Positions 33,141 to 42,710 of a stretch of DNA of 64,000 nt are shown one piece after another (position 1 is the stretch's first letter; each line of letters starts with the position of its first letter). Made by a program: the position numbers and the translations under genes. This DNA is from Geminicoccaceae bacterium (GTDB taxonomy: Bacteria; Pseudomonadota; Alphaproteobacteria; Geminicoccales; Geminicoccaceae). The stretch is from assembly GCA_020638465.1 (NCBI GenBank), contig JACKIM010000001.1, positions 1,331,501 to 1,395,500 of the forward strand, read 5' to 3'. Below the pieces are notes generated by a model. That model was given only the letters and a program-made list of their open reading frames with translations. It did no database searches and was not told where the DNA came from.

Positions 33141-33830
33141 ATGAAGATATTGATCATCGAAGACGATCCTTCGACGGCCGATTTCATGCGCAAGGGCCTC
33201 ACCGAAGCAGGGCATGCGGTGGATGTGGCTCACGACGGACGCAAAGGCCTGTTGATGGCCGCCAGCGAGAGCTTTGATTCGATCGTCACCGATCGAATGC
33301 TGCCCGAACTCGATGGACTCGCGGTCATTCGCACCTTGAGAGCGACCGGCAATACCACGCCGGTTCTGGTCCTGAGTGCTCTGGGCGAGGTCGACGACCG
33401 TGTCGAAGGACTCAAGGCGGGCGGAGACGACTATCTGGTCAAGCCTTATGCCTTCAGCGAACTGCTCGCACGCCTTGAGGCTCTCGACCGACGTGGCAGT
33501 TCCAGACCCGACGGCGGTCATTCATCGGACACACGGTTGACCTATGCCGATCTGGAAATGGATCTCATCAGCCGGCAGGTCCGTCGTGGAGGCAAGCCGA
33601 TCGACCTCAAGCCTCGGGAATATCTCCTATTGGAGATTCTCATGCGTCATGCCGGACGGGTGATGACGCGCACGATGCTGCTGGAGAAAGTCTGGAACTA
33701 CCATTTCGACCCGCAAACCAACCTGATCGATGTCCATATCAGCCGCCTGCGCAACAAGATCGACAAGGGGTTCGATACCTCCTTGATCCAGACGGTGCGG
33801 GGTGCAGGATACAGCTTGCGTGCCGGTTAG
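33141..33830 (+). CDS. OmpR-family response regulator
   Basis: A 229-residue regulator. The receiver domain (1-115) has the acidic pair Asp8-Asp9, phosphorylation site Asp51 (IVTDRMLPELDG) and Lys of VKPY. The C-terminal winged helix (about 135-228) includes LKPREYLLLEILMRHAGRVMTRTMLLEKVWNYHFDPQTNLIDVHISRLRNKID and a final VRGAGY. I chose the ATG at 33141. Together with the kinase that overlaps its end, it forms a two-component pair placed after degP, probably for envelope stress or metal response. Confidence 0.93.
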   Translation: MKILIIEDDPSTADFMRKGLTEAGHAVDVAHDGRKGLLMAASESFDSIVTDRMLPELDGLAVIRTLRATGNTTPVLVLSALGEVDDRVEGLKAGGDDYLVKPYAFSELLARLEALDRRGSSRPDGGHSSDTRLTYADLEMDLISRQVRRGGKPIDLKPREYLLLEILMRHAGRVMTRTMLLEKVWNYHFDPQTNLIDVHISRLRNKIDKGFDTSLIQTVRGAGYSLRAG

Positions 33831-35265
33831 CCAGCACCTGTTGCGGTCGGCGACACTACGCCTGACCATCGTCTATCTCCTGACATTCGCGGTCCTCGCC
33901 GCCGGATTGCTCACCTTCATCTATCGCGAGAGCACGTCCTACATGCGGCAGCAGACGGACGAGACGATTTCCGCGGAAATCACCGGCTTGCGCGAGCAGT
34001 TCGATCAGGGCGGGCTGGTCGGGCTCGGTATCGTGATCGACCAGCGTATCCGTTCACCTGATCGCGACCGCGAGAGCATCTATCTGCTGGTGGATCGCGC
34101 GGGTCAGCCTATCGCCGGCAATCTGCCCTACTGGCCGGACAGTATCCAGACCGACGACGGCTATAACTACTTTGCCATTCCCACCCGCAATGGCGGTGCG
34201 GCGCGCGCCGTGGCACGTACCATCCAGATCAAGAATGTCGCCCGGTTGCTGGTCGGACGCAGCATCGAGGACAGGGTGCGGCTGGAAGAAAGTCTTCGAA
34301 GCAAGATCATGCAGGGTGCGGCATTCATGTTGCTGATCGCCGTTGTCGTCGGCTTTCTCATTGCCCGCTGGACCACCCGCAGGCTCGATGAGGTCAACCG
34401 CGCTGCACGCGAGATCATGGCCGGCGATCTCGGCCGCAGGATCGAGACGCGCGGTGGCGGTGACGAGTTCGATCAGCTCGCGCACAACCTGAATGCCATG
34501 TTGGCCCGCATCGAGCGGCTGGTGGTCGGCATGCGGGAAGTGACGGATAACATCGCGCACGATCTGCGCACACCACTGTCGCGGATGCGCATGAGGCTGG
34601 AAATGGCGTTATCCGAAGAGCCGAGCGATCCCGCCACTCGCGAACTCATTGCGACAACGATTGCCGATGCCGAAGGGCTGATCGGTACTTTCAACGCATT
34701 GTTGAGCATTGCCCGGGCCGATGCGGGCGAACGTCGGGCGGAATGGGAAGTGCTTGACCTGTCGGCCTTGCTTGCCGATGTCTATGAACTGTTCGAACCG
34801 CTGGCTGACGAGAACGGCATCGGCCTGGCCGTCGAAACGAATGGAAAATGCCTTGTCACCGGCAGCCGTCAGTTGCTGTCGCAGGCATTGGCCAATCTCG
34901 TCGACAATGCGATCAAGTACAGCCACGATGGTGGCCATGTGATCATGAGCTGCGGGGTGAGGAGCGGCAGCACGCGTGCCGAGCGTATTCCCTGGCTCAG
35001 CGTGAGCGATAACGGCCCGGGCATTCCGGCCGGGATGCGCGACAAGGTGCTTGAGCGTTTTGTCCGGTTGGCACCGGAACGTTCGACACCCGGCAACGGT
35101 CTCGGTCTCAGCCTGGTCAAGGCGGTGGCCCGCCTCCACGAAGCGGAAATGCTGATCGAGGACGCGTCCCGCGAAACACCTCCCGGGTTGCGCATAACGC
35201 TGCTGTTCCAGACACAGCCCCACAACGGCAATCCTGCCTCCGGTGCAGCCTCCCTGTCGCAGTAG
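33820..35265 (+). CDS. Sensor histidine kinase
   Basis: A 481-residue inner-membrane kinase. A GTG at 33820 overlaps the end of the regulator gene by 11 bases and gives a short basic N terminus before the first helix (about 11-35). The periplasmic sensor runs to about residue 160 and the second helix is LLIAVVVGFLIARW. A HAMP domain follows, then the H-box DNIAHDLRTPLSRMRMRLEMAL, the N-box NLVDNAIKYS, and G-boxes SDNGPGIPAGM and GNGLGLSLVKAV. It should phosphorylate the regulator at 33141. The signal is unknown. Confidence 0.92.
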   Translation: MPVSQHLLRSATLRLTIVYLLTFAVLAAGLLTFIYRESTSYMRQQTDETISAEITGLREQFDQGGLVGLGIVIDQRIRSPDRDRESIYLLVDRAGQPIAGNLPYWPDSIQTDDGYNYFAIPTRNGGAARAVARTIQIKNVARLLVGRSIEDRVRLEESLRSKIMQGAAFMLLIAVVVGFLIARWTTRRLDEVNRAAREIMAGDLGRRIETRGGGDEFDQLAHNLNAMLARIERLVVGMREVTDNIAHDLRTPLSRMRMRLEMALSEEPSDPATRELIATTIADAEGLIGTFNALLSIARADAGERRAEWEVLDLSALLADVYELFEPLADENGIGLAVETNGKCLVTGSRQLLSQALANLVDNAIKYSHDGGHVIMSCGVRSGSTRAERIPWLSVSDNGPGIPAGMRDKVLERFVRLAPERSTPGNGLGLSLVKAVARLHEAEMLIEDASRETPPGLRITLLFQTQPHNGNPASGAASLSQ

Positions 35266-35384
35266 CAAAACAAGCGACTGGATATCCGCACCTGTTCATG
35301 TGCACATATCAGCAATCTTCTTTTACATGATTCGGACTGGAAATACCGTCACAGACGTCATGCAGATGCGAAAAATGACCAAAG

Positions 35385-35415
35385 CAAAAAAATAAAGGAG
35401 GCACGAATGCCTCCT
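35385..35415 (-). terminator. Intrinsic terminator of the sdh operon
   Basis: On the minus strand, AGGAGGCA and TGCCTCCT form a perfect eight-pair stem with a four-base loop (35396-35415), followed by a TTTATTTTTTT tail. It lies about 100 bases after the sdhB stop codon. Confidence 0.88.
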
Positions 35416-35512
35416 ATTGAGATCGGACCTGCGTGTGTGGGCTTTTACCTCTTTATGAATCAACGATTAACAGAAGATAACAGAGCCGCCAAGGCTACAA
35501 TTAAGGGAACAT

Positions 35513-36295
35513 TTATAGCTTTCTTTCTACTTGAAGTTTCTTGATCTCGGCGATTGCCTTCGCCGGATTGAGGCCCTTCGGGCAGGTATTGGTGCAGTTC
35601 ATGATGGTATGGCAGCGGTACAGCTTGAACGGATCCTCGAGATCATCGAGCCGTTCCCCCTTGGTTTCATCACGGCTGTCGGCCATCCAGCGATAGGATT
35701 GCAGCAATGCGGCCGGACCGAGATAACGATCGCTGTTCCACCAGTAAGATGGACACGATGTGCTGCAACAGGCACACAGGATGCACTCATAGAGCCCATC
35801 GAGCTTTTCCCGGTCTTCCACGGACTGGGTTCGTTCCTTGGGCGGATCGGCGCTTTCTGTACGCAGCCAGGGATGAATCGATTCGTACTGCGCCCAGAAA
35901 TGCGTGAAATCGACGACCAGGTCCTTGATCACGGACATGTGCGGTAAAGGATAGACCGTCACTTCGCCGGACTTCACATCCTCGATGGCACAGGTACAGG
36001 CCAGCGTATTGTGTCCGTCGATGTTCATTGCACACGAGCCGCAGATGCCCTCGCGGCAGGAACGGCGGAAGGTCAGCGAACTGTCCGTCTCACCCTTGAT
36101 CTTGATCAGCGCATCGAGAACCATCGGCCCGCAATCGTCGAGATCGATCTCGAAGGAGTCCATGTGGGGGTTCTGCTGGTCTTCGGGCTCGTAGCGATAG
36201 ATGCGGAAAGTCTTTGTACGCTTCGCGCCGGCCGGTGCCGGATGCTTCTTTCCTTCTTCGATACGGCTGTTTTTCGGAAGATTGATTTCGGCCAT
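35513..36295 (-). CDS. sdhB: Succinate dehydrogenase iron-sulfur subunit
   Basis: A 260-residue subunit of complex II on the cytoplasmic face of the inner membrane. All three cluster motifs are present: the 2Fe-2S set [21 protein letters not shown], the 4Fe-4S set [13 protein letters not shown], and the 3Fe-4S set [14 protein letters not shown]. Length is normal for alphaproteobacteria. It is last in sdhCDAB (minus strand), 23 bases after sdhA, and ahead of a strong terminator. It passes electrons from SdhA to quinone. Confidence 0.97.
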   Translation of the reverse strand: MAEINLPKNSRIEEGKKHPAPAGAKRTKTFRIYRYEPEDQQNPHMDSFEIDLDDCGPMVLDALIKIKGETDSSLTFRRSCREGICGSCAMNIDGHNTLACTCAIEDVKSGEVTVYPLPHMSVIKDLVVDFTHFWAQYESIHPWLRTESADPPKERTQSVEDREKLDGLYECILCACCSTSCPSYWWNSDRYLGPAALLQSYRWMADSRDETKGERLDDLEDPFKLYRCHTIMNCTNTCPKGLNPAKAIAEIKKLQVERKL

Positions 36296-36318
36296 GAGAA
36301 GATCCTCAACCGTTCGAA

Positions 36319-38109
36319 TCAGTAAACACGTTTGGCGGGGGGAACGACATCGACCTCGTTCGAGAGCGTATAGTAATGTACCGGTCGCATCTCTATGCGG
36401 GGTTTGAACTGTTCATCCACCCATACGAGCGTGTGCTGCATCCAGTTCTCGTCGTCGCGCTCCGGATAATCCTCGCGCGCATGAGCTCCGCGGCTCTCGG
36501 TGCGATGCAAGGCCGAGTTTACCGTGGCAACCGCCTGCGACATCAGGTTTTGCAGCTCCAGCGCCTCGACGAGATCACTGTTCCAGATCCGCGACTTGTC
36601 CGAGATGGCCAGTTTATCGAGCGTGGAAGCAATGCTGTCGATGGAACGGCAGCCCTCTTCGAGCGCCGGCCCCTCGCGGAAAACGGTGGCATGTTTCTGC
36701 ATGGAGCGCTGCATCGCCAGGCGTATCTCACCTGTCGGTGTACCCCCCTTGCCGGACAGCAGCCTGTCGACACGGGAGACCGCCTTGTCGTGGCTGTCCT
36801 TGGGCAGCGGGCGGAGGCTGGCTCCTGGCTGGACCAGTTCCGCAGCCCTGTGAGCCGCAGCACGGCCAAATACGACAAGATCGATGAGCGAATTGCCACC
36901 GAGACGATTGGCCCCGTGCACCGACGCACAGCTCGCCTCGCCGACGGCCATCAGCCCCGGCACCGGCGTATCGGGATTGCCATCCTTCGAATTGAGCGCC
37001 TCGGTCCGATGCGATGTGGGAATGCCGCCCATATTGTAGTGGCAGGTCGGCACGACAGGTATCGGCTCCTTGGTTACATCCACGCCGGCGAAGATCTTCG
37101 CAGTTTCGGAAATGCCCGGCAGGCGCTGATGCAGCAACTCGGCATCGAGATGCTCCAGGTGCAGATGAATGTGATCCTTGTTCGATCCCACACCACGGCC
37201 TTCGTTGATTTCGATGGTCATGGCCCGGCTGACCACATCGCGGCTGGCAAGATCCTTGGCCGATGGAGCATACCGTTCCATGAAACGTTCGCCATCGCTG
37301 TTGGTCAGATAGCCGCCTTCGCCACGTGCGCCCTCGGTGATCAGGCATCCGGCGCCATAGATGCCGGTGGGGTGAAACTGCACGAACTCCAGATCCTGCA
37401 ATGGGAGGCCGGCTCGCAGCACCATCGCATTGCCATCGCCGGTGCAGGTATGGGCCGAGGTGCAGGAAAAATAGACGCGGCCGTAACCACCCGTGGCCAG
37501 ACAGGTCTGCTGGGCACGGAAACGGTGGATGGAACCGTCCTCGATGCACATGGCCATGACGCCGCAACAGACACCTTCATCATCCATCAACAATTCGAGC
37601 GCGAAATACTCGTTGAAGAACTGGACCTTGTTCTTCAGGGCCTGCTGGAACAGCGTGTGCAGGATGACATGCCCCGTGCGGTCGGCCGCCGCACAGGTAC
37701 GGTAGGCCTGCGACTTGCCGAAACCCACCGATTGACCGCCGAAGGCGCGCTGATAGATCCTGCCTTCCTCGGTGCGTGAGAACGGCACACCGTAGTGATC
37801 GAGTTCGTAGACCGCCGCCGGAGCGTTCCTCGTCATGTACTCGATGGCATCCTGATCGCCGAGCCAGTCGGAGCCTTTCACAGTATCATACATGTGAAAG
37901 CGCCAGTCGTCCTCGTTCATGTTCCCGAGCGCGGCATTGATGCCCCCTTGGGCCGCAACGGTGTGCGAACGGGTCGGGTAGACCTTGGTGATGCAGGCAA
38001 CGAACAGCCCTGCCTCGACCATCCCCACGGCAGCTCGAAGGCCCGAGCCTCCCGCGCCGACAACGATGCAGTCGAAGCTGTGGTCTGTGATCGGATAGGC
38101 CTCGGCCAT
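36319..38109 (-). CDS. sdhA: Succinate dehydrogenase flavoprotein subunit
   Basis: A 596-residue FAD subunit that oxidises succinate to fumarate. It has the nucleotide-binding start [17 protein letters not shown], the flavinylation site [16 protein letters not shown], the substrate region [23 protein letters not shown], and [11 protein letters not shown]. The C-terminal domain holds [22 protein letters not shown]. It starts three bases after the sdhD stop, which supports coupled translation. Confidence 0.98.
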   Translation of the reverse strand: MAEAYPITDHSFDCIVVGAGGSGLRAAVGMVEAGLFVACITKVYPTRSHTVAAQGGINAALGNMNEDDWRFHMYDTVKGSDWLGDQDAIEYMTRNAPAAVYELDHYGVPFSRTEEGRIYQRAFGGQSVGFGKSQAYRTCAAADRTGHVILHTLFQQALKNKVQFFNEYFALELLMDDEGVCCGVMAMCIEDGSIHRFRAQQTCLATGGYGRVYFSCTSAHTCTGDGNAMVLRAGLPLQDLEFVQFHPTGIYGAGCLITEGARGEGGYLTNSDGERFMERYAPSAKDLASRDVVSRAMTIEINEGRGVGSNKDHIHLHLEHLDAELLHQRLPGISETAKIFAGVDVTKEPIPVVPTCHYNMGGIPTSHRTEALNSKDGNPDTPVPGLMAVGEASCASVHGANRLGGNSLIDLVVFGRAAAHRAAELVQPGASLRPLPKDSHDKAVSRVDRLLSGKGGTPTGEIRLAMQRSMQKHATVFREGPALEEGCRSIDSIASTLDKLAISDKSRIWNSDLVEALELQNLMSQAVATVNSALHRTESRGAHAREDYPERDDENWMQHTLVWVDEQFKPRIEMRPVHYYTLSNEVDVVPPAKRVY

Positions 38110-38112
38110 GCC

Positions 38113-38490
38113 TCAAGCACCTCCAGTGGCAAGCATGAGAATGGAAACGACACCGACCGCGGCCAGCGCGAAGCTGACCAGCGCGAGTGCCGTCAACGAA
38201 GCGACTTTCAGCGCCTCGCAATGAATGTAGTCTTCGATGACCACCTGAACTCCCAATGCCGCGTGCCAGAAGCCCGACATGACGAGCAGCACCATACCGG
38301 TGGCGTGGATGGGACTGGCAAACCATTCGAGCCAGTCCAGCCGGGTGGCGTTGGTCATACCGACGGCCTGGAAGACAAACCATACGATGAGGATGACATT
38401 GGCAACGCCAGTGAGCCGCTGGTTCTTCCAGTGACCGACACCTTCCCCGGCAGAACCGAGACCGCGAACCTGGCCAATAGCTGAGCGCAT
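38113..38490 (-). CDS. sdhD: Succinate dehydrogenase membrane anchor subunit
   Basis: A 125-residue inner-membrane protein with three hydrophobic helices (about 28-48, 62-85 and 97-122). The segment PIHATGMVLLVMSGFWHAALGVQVVIEDYIH holds His residues near the heme b and quinone sites, typical of alphaproteobacterial SdhD. It follows sdhC by 24 bases and precedes sdhA by three. Confidence 0.93.
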   Translation of the reverse strand: MRSAIGQVRGLGSAGEGVGHWKNQRLTGVANVILIVWFVFQAVGMTNATRLDWLEWFASPIHATGMVLLVMSGFWHAALGVQVVIEDYIHCEALKVASLTALALVSFALAAVGVVSILMLATGGA

Positions 38491-38514
38491 GATAAATTCC
38501 CTCCCGTTCGACCG

Positions 38515-38901
38515 TCAGGCGGCGATGACGACACTGATCCAGGTGATCAACGTCAGCACAGCGGCGACGAGAATGACGATCATGCCGGAGGACCGCGCCG
38601 TTTCCTTGTCGAAGCCGTAACCCGCATCCCAGACGAGGTGGCGAATGCCATTGGCGGTATGGAAGAACAGCGCGAGAGTCAGGCCGATCATCACGAGCCA
38701 ACCGAACGGATTGTCCATGATGGACCGCATGGTGCTGAAGCTGTCCTCGCCCCCGGCGAGGGCCAGCAGCCAGAACGTGAGCAGGACGAGCCCGAAGGTC
38801 AGTGCAGCGCCGGTAACGCGATGAGCGATTGAAAGCGCCATCGTCAGATACCAGCGATAAATCTGCAGATGCGGCGAGACAGGTCTGGCGGCGCGTGCCA
38901 T
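38515..38901 (-). CDS. sdhC: Succinate dehydrogenase cytochrome b556 subunit
   Basis: A 128-residue membrane protein that, with SdhD, anchors complex II and binds heme b. I chose the ATG at 38901 (MARAARPVSPHLQIYRW) because this is the usual SdhC start and GGAAGG lies upstream; an ATG at 38928 would add nine residues. The signature RPVSPHLQIYRW, the block SIAHRVTGAALTFG and the heme ligand region HTANGIRHLVWDAG are clear. Three membrane helices are present. It is first in the operon. Confidence 0.94.
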   Translation of the reverse strand: MARAARPVSPHLQIYRWYLTMALSIAHRVTGAALTFGLVLLTFWLLALAGGEDSFSTMRSIMDNPFGWLVMIGLTLALFFHTANGIRHLVWDAGYGFDKETARSSGMIVILVAAVLTLITWISVVIAA

Positions 38902-39131
38902 GGGCTCCCCTTCCAGGTTGCTGGTCATGTGCGAACTGTGGACAGTGTCTTACGTGGTCATGCCGCATGCCGCAACGGTATCCTGTTGACGCACCCCTTC
39001 GACGAAGGTCCCTTGCCGGCGACGTCAATGTGGTTTCAAGTTGCGAAAGGGGGATTTCATTTCTACCTTGGGGCAATGGCATGGTGTCGACAACCGATGC
39101 TGGCCGGTTCAGCCATCGAAGGACCGCAACT

Positions 39132-39749
39132 ATGAAAAAGAGCCTGGGATCGATTCTGATCGCTCTGGCCGGATTCTCCTGCCTGTCATGGGCACTGACC
39201 GCCAATGCTGCGGACTCCGAAGGGCGGTATGCGGTCAAGGGGGCCGGAGGCATCGTGTGCAAGCAACTGGCCGATGTCGTTGCCAAGAAGGACGAACGGA
39301 CACTGCTCCTGTTAGGCTGGCTTGAGGGATATATCACCGCGGCAAACCGTCATACCGACAAGCTGTTCGATGCAACGCCGTGGCAGCGGGTGGAACTGCT
39401 TGCCGAACTCCTTACGGTTCATTGTCAGAACCGGCCCGACCAGCCGGTCTATGTTGCCGTGGAACTGATGCTGGGCGCCATGAAATCCACGAGCCTCAAG
39501 ACGCAAAGTCCAGTAGAGACCGTGGACATCGGTGATGGCAAGAAGCTCGAAATCTATCGCGAGATCATGCGAATGGCGCAGCAGCGCCTCATTGACCTGG
39601 GACATCTTACGGGTACGGCAGACGGCAAATACGGACCCAAGACCGCCAGTGGGTTCAAGAGTTTCCAGAGATCGATCGGCCTCGATACCAACGGCCTGCC
39701 CGACCAGGCAACCTTGCTCAATCTGTTCCGCGGCCTGTTCGGCAGCTGA
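39132..39749 (+). CDS. Exported protein with C-terminal peptidoglycan-binding domain
   Basis: A 205-residue protein. The ATG at 39132 gives a signal peptide (about 1-27, cleavage after ANA). The first part (about 30-130) is helical, with IVCKQLADVVAKKDERTLLLLGWLEGYITAANR and two Cys that may form a disulfide; it resembles small exported helical proteins but is not assigned. The C-terminal part is a PG_binding_1 repeat: RLIDLGHLTGTADGKYGPKTASGFKSFQRSIGLDTNGLPDQATLLNL. It probably binds the cell wall in the periplasm. It is divergent from sdhC. Confidence 0.75.
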   Translation: MKKSLGSILIALAGFSCLSWALTANAADSEGRYAVKGAGGIVCKQLADVVAKKDERTLLLLGWLEGYITAANRHTDKLFDATPWQRVELLAELLTVHCQNRPDQPVYVAVELMLGAMKSTSLKTQSPVETVDIGDGKKLEIYREIMRMAQQRLIDLGHLTGTADGKYGPKTASGFKSFQRSIGLDTNGLPDQATLLNLFRGLFGS

Positions 39750-40038
39750 ACTCCGCACCTTTCCGACCACGATATTCATCCATTCGACCAAGCCTGGGTT
39801 TGCTGTCCGCAGACAAACAACGCGAGACTGACTGATGGTCTACAAGGAGTTCGGCAGGATCGAGGGCTTTGCTAACCGACTAGCCCGAAAAATTGATGAG
39901 GGTTGGGAAGTGTCATTTTTTGGCTGAGCTTTTCGGTGGCGCCGTTGGCGCGAACTTTTGGATTGTTTGAGGTTGCAGGGACGGGTTTTCGTTTGGGCAC
40001 ACTGCCCCGCGTTTCATGGCGGCTAGGCGCAATGCCGT
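39750..40038. other. Junction between core genome and mobile-element scar
   Basis: A tiny frame (39835-39927, starting MVYKEFGRIEGFANRLARK) may be the cut 5' end of a lost gene. Inside it, GGGCTTTGCTAAC (39864-39876) equals the first 13 bases of the IS1-family element at 1493. The rest has no recognisable gene and leads into the IS4 remnant. The exact edge of foreign DNA cannot be fixed by eye. Confidence 0.35.
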
Positions 40039-40765
40039 TCACTTTATAATGACGATGGTCGGTTTTTGCTGTTTCGGGTTGTATGGTCCGGTGCGGGATT
40101 TGGTGGGGTAGTTGTTTATCTTGCGTTTGACGGCGCGTGGGTTGGTTCGGCCTGGTCTCTGCGGGACGCGTTCGTCGAGGATTTCCATGAGCACGGCGTC
40201 ATGGAATGCGGTCCGGAGTTTCGGGGGGAATGGCGATGGCTTGCGGGAGTTTGCGGCGGATGACGCGCACGGCATGGAGGAATGAGAGCCGGTTGGGGTC
40301 TTCGTCGGCGGTGAGCGCGGCGTCGTGCATGAGTTGGCGGACTGCGAAGTGGGCCATGAGGAGGCCGTAGAATTCCTGGATGGCGAGATCGGGAGTGCGG
40401 CTTCGCAGTACGATCCGGGCGCCGCGCAAGTGGGTTTTCAATTCGTCGAAAGCGGTTTCGATTTGCCAGCGCTCTTGATAGAGGGCGGCGAGTTCGTCGG
40501 CCGGTGCGGTCTTGGGATCGAGGATGGTGGTGATCAGCCGGTAGAGCGGCTCGGCATTTTCGACACCTTCGAGCTGGTAGTCGATGACCCGGACGGTGAC
40601 GGCATTCGCGCCGTGCGGGCGATCCTTCTCGCAAGGATAGATGCGGCTGAGCCAGGAACCGTCATCAAAGCGCTTTTCGACCTCAAGCCGGATGTTCTTC
40701 TTGACCCGCCAGAGCAGATCGGCGCCGGTTCCGGCCGCTTCCTGCCAAAGAGCAAAGCCGAAGGC
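40039..40765 (-). pseudogene. IS4-family transposase remnant
   Basis: The C-terminal half of an IS4-type DDE transposase, without its N terminus. The frame is open from 40765 (FGFALWQEAAGTGADLL) through the diagnostic YREK segment LYQERWQIETAFDELK to AIAIPP. There a frameshift at a run of C (about 40218-40224) moves the ending (RTAFHDAVLMEILDERVPQR to PTIVIIK) into another frame. No start codon is found before the TGA at 40766-40768. The cut coincides with the start of the IS1595-type sequence, so insertion of that element probably broke this one. Confidence 0.8.
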
Positions 40766-40824
40766 TCAGTTCCCGTTAGCTGTTGTTCGTGTTATGTTCT
40801 CTATAGATTTGGGAGAACCGACTG

Positions 40825-41340
40825 ATGCGCAACGAGGAATTCGAACTCCTTCTTTCGATGGTTGCTCGCCTTGACGTTGAGCAGAAACAGCGGCTCGAAG
40901 CGGCGCTTGCCGGTGGCGGGGACGAGGCGGTGGTGATCGGGCTTCTGGAAGCTCGCCTTGGCCCGGAGCCGGCCTGCCCGCATTGCCGGGCGGAAGGTTC
41001 GCGGCCGTGGGGCAGGAGTCACGGGTTGCGGCGTTTTCGGTGTGCGACCTGCGGCCGGACGTTCAACGCGCTGACCGGCACACCGCTGGCGCGCCTGCGC
41101 AGGAAGGCGCAATGGTTGAGCTTCACCGCCTGTCTTTCCCGAAGTGACACTGTTCGCAAGGCAGCGAAGATCTGCCGGGTGGCGGTGGCGACGAGCTTTC
41201 GCTGGCGGCATCGCTTTCTTCGGGCGGGAGTGGCCGATGCCGAGGCGCTTTCGGGTATCGTCGAAGCCGACGAGACCTTCTTCCGGCGTTCGTTCAAGGG
41301 GTCGCGGGGGCCTGTCAGGACTTTCGTGTACGGGCCATGA
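40825..41340 (+). pseudogene. Truncated IS1595-family transposase
   Basis: The 171-residue frame has the N-terminal part of an IS1595-type transposase: a helical start, the zinc finger CPHCRAEG...RFRCATCGRTF, then NALTGTPLARLR, and the beginning of the catalytic domain with IVEADETFF and SFKGSRG. After about residue 162 the homology ends and the frame runs on for a few residues (PVRTFVYGP) inside the end of an IS256-type element. The other catalytic residues are lost. It is thus interrupted by the next element in the scar. Confidence 0.78.
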
Positions 41341-41590
41341 TGATGGAAAGAGAGGAACCATCACATGCCTGCACGCAAGAAGCCTGTTTTGTCGGATGAA
41401 CTCGTCGACCAGTTGATGGCCGGCCGTGACCCGTCGACGATGTTCGACAAGGGTGGGTTATTGGATGATCTCAAGCGCTCGATCGCCGAGCGGGTTTTGA
41501 ATGCCGAGATGGACCATCACCTAGCCGCTGAGGTGGCGGATGGTGGCAGCAATAGCCGCAACGGCTATGGCAAGAAGACGGTGATGCGGG
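41308..41590 (+). mobile_element. Left end of an IS256-family element
   Basis: CCTGTCAGGACTTTCGTGTA at 41311-41330 looks like an IS256-type terminal repeat, placed directly after the broken IS1595 gene. About 35 bases later begins the N-terminal part of an IS256 transposase (41365). Homology to IS256 ends at about 41585, where integrase sequence begins. The right half of the element is missing. Confidence 0.6.
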
Positions 41591-41880
41591 CCGTCCCGTT
41601 GTCATCTCGCGCTCAACAGATTCTCGCCGAGCACCTTCCTTGGCCATTTTCACTGTCCACGCTCCGCCGCCGCGTCAAGGAATGCCGGGAAGCCCTGGGT
41701 CTCGAACACTGGGTTCTCCATTCGATGCGTCACACCGCCGCGACCCGGCTGGTCGCCAAAGGAGCCAATCCGGCGCACATCCAGAAGTTCCTTGGCCATC
41801 GCACCCAGGCCATGACGAACCGTTACACGCACCTTCAGGCTGCCGACATCAGAGGGATTGCCGACCTCATCGACGAATGA
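41365..41880 (+). CDS. Chimeric ORF: IS256 transposase N terminus fused to tyrosine integrase C terminus
   Basis: A 171-residue open frame made of two unrelated parts. Residues 1 to about 74 (MPARKKPVLSDELVDQLMAG to NSRNGYGKKTVM) are the start of an IS256-family transposase. From about residue 75 (RAVPLSSRAQQILAE) it continues in frame as the catalytic end of a phage-type integrase. The latter includes the Arg/His box LHSMRHTAATRLVAKG, the second His in FLGHRT, and the Tyr nucleophile in MTNRYTHLQ. The integrase's N-terminal DNA-binding half and first catalytic Arg are missing, so it should not recombine DNA alone. The ORF lies about 290 bases from the 3' end of tRNA-Ala, where integrase genes of islands usually sit. 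Confidence 0.75.
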   Translation: MPARKKPVLSDELVDQLMAGRDPSTMFDKGGLLDDLKRSIAERVLNAEMDHHLAAEVADGGSNSRNGYGKKTVMRAVPLSSRAQQILAEHLPWPFSLSTLRRRVKECREALGLEHWVLHSMRHTAATRLVAKGANPAHIQKFLGHRTQAMTNRYTHLQAADIRGIADLIDE

Positions 41881-42166
41881 AGGGCACTCAGTCGCGTAGA
41901 AGAAAAACGGACCACGCGGTCAATAAAGAAGAAGGCAGGGAGGCAACCTGCGGCGACCTCGGGCTAACTCTTTGAATTTCCAAAGCCTAACCTATGCGCC
42001 TAACTCTCAGAGATCGTTTCAGCCTTGAAACAATGAACCTCTGGAATAAATCTAGGGTTGATTACCCCGATTTACCCCGCTGCGGGTAAAATCGCCGACT
42101 TCTTTCGATTTATGCCAAAAATCCTAGGAACTGCTAGGCGCTAACTTCTTGAAATTTCTTGGAAAA
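41881..42166. other. Region between integrase remnant and tRNA-Ala
   Basis: No gene was found. Two similar words lie in the same orientation: GGGCTAACTCTTTGAATTTCC (shown in part: GGGCTAACTCTTTGAATTTC, 41961-41980) and GCGCTAACTTCTTGAAATTT (42138-42157). A third partial copy, GCGCCTAACTCT, lies near 41996. Repeats placed between an integrase and its tRNA target may be arm-type binding sites of the integrase. Confidence 0.4.
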
Positions 42167-42242
<76 letters not shown>

Positions 42243-42404
42243 ACGGGTAGTTCGTTCGGGATGGGTGTATGCGAGGTGGGGGAGGGGAAGTCAAGATACT
42301 TGCAAGTTTGTGGCGAAGACCATAACTGGCAGACACGTACTTTGCTACGATGGAGCGTCGCCGGCGCCTGCATCGCTTTTTTCCCGGATCTGAAAGGCTC
42401 AGTC

Positions 42405-42692
42405 ATGATTGCCATCTGCCAGCTCGTCGATACGGTCATCAGCCTCTACATCTGGCTGCTCATCGCATCGGTCGTGCTGACATGGCTGGTGGCGTTCAAC
42501 GTGGTCAATACGGGAAATCGCTTCGTCTACCAGATCGGTGAGTTCCTCCACCGGATTACCGAACCCGCCCTGCGTCCGATCCGCAATTTCCTGCCCTCCA
42601 TGGGCGGGCTCGACATCTCGCCGATGATCCTCATCCTGGGATTGATGTTCCTGCGTACCTTGCTGATCAGCGATGTTCTCGGCTGTTACTGA
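42405..42692 (+). CDS. YggT-family membrane protein
   Basis: A 95-residue protein with two membrane helices (about 8-30 and 70-92) and the conserved YggT middle FVYQIGEFLHRITEPALRPIRNFLPSMGGLDISPMILIL. I chose the ATG at 42405, with AAAGG upstream; the longer open frame is not part of the family. YggT proteins are implicated in membrane or division-related functions (SepF neighbour in some bacteria), without a defined activity. The yggU-type gene follows 18 bases later, the common order. Confidence 0.9.
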   Translation: MIAICQLVDTVISLYIWLLIASVVLTWLVAFNVVNTGNRFVYQIGEFLHRITEPALRPIRNFLPSMGGLDISPMILILGLMFLRTLLISDVLGCY

Positions 42693-42710
42693 AACGGGAA
42701 TGGGTGCCTG

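Noticed and set aside
37886..39337. 483-residue minus-strand open frame over sdhC, sdhD and the sdhA start
   Set aside because: It runs in a different frame from the well-supported sdh genes and contains no family motif.
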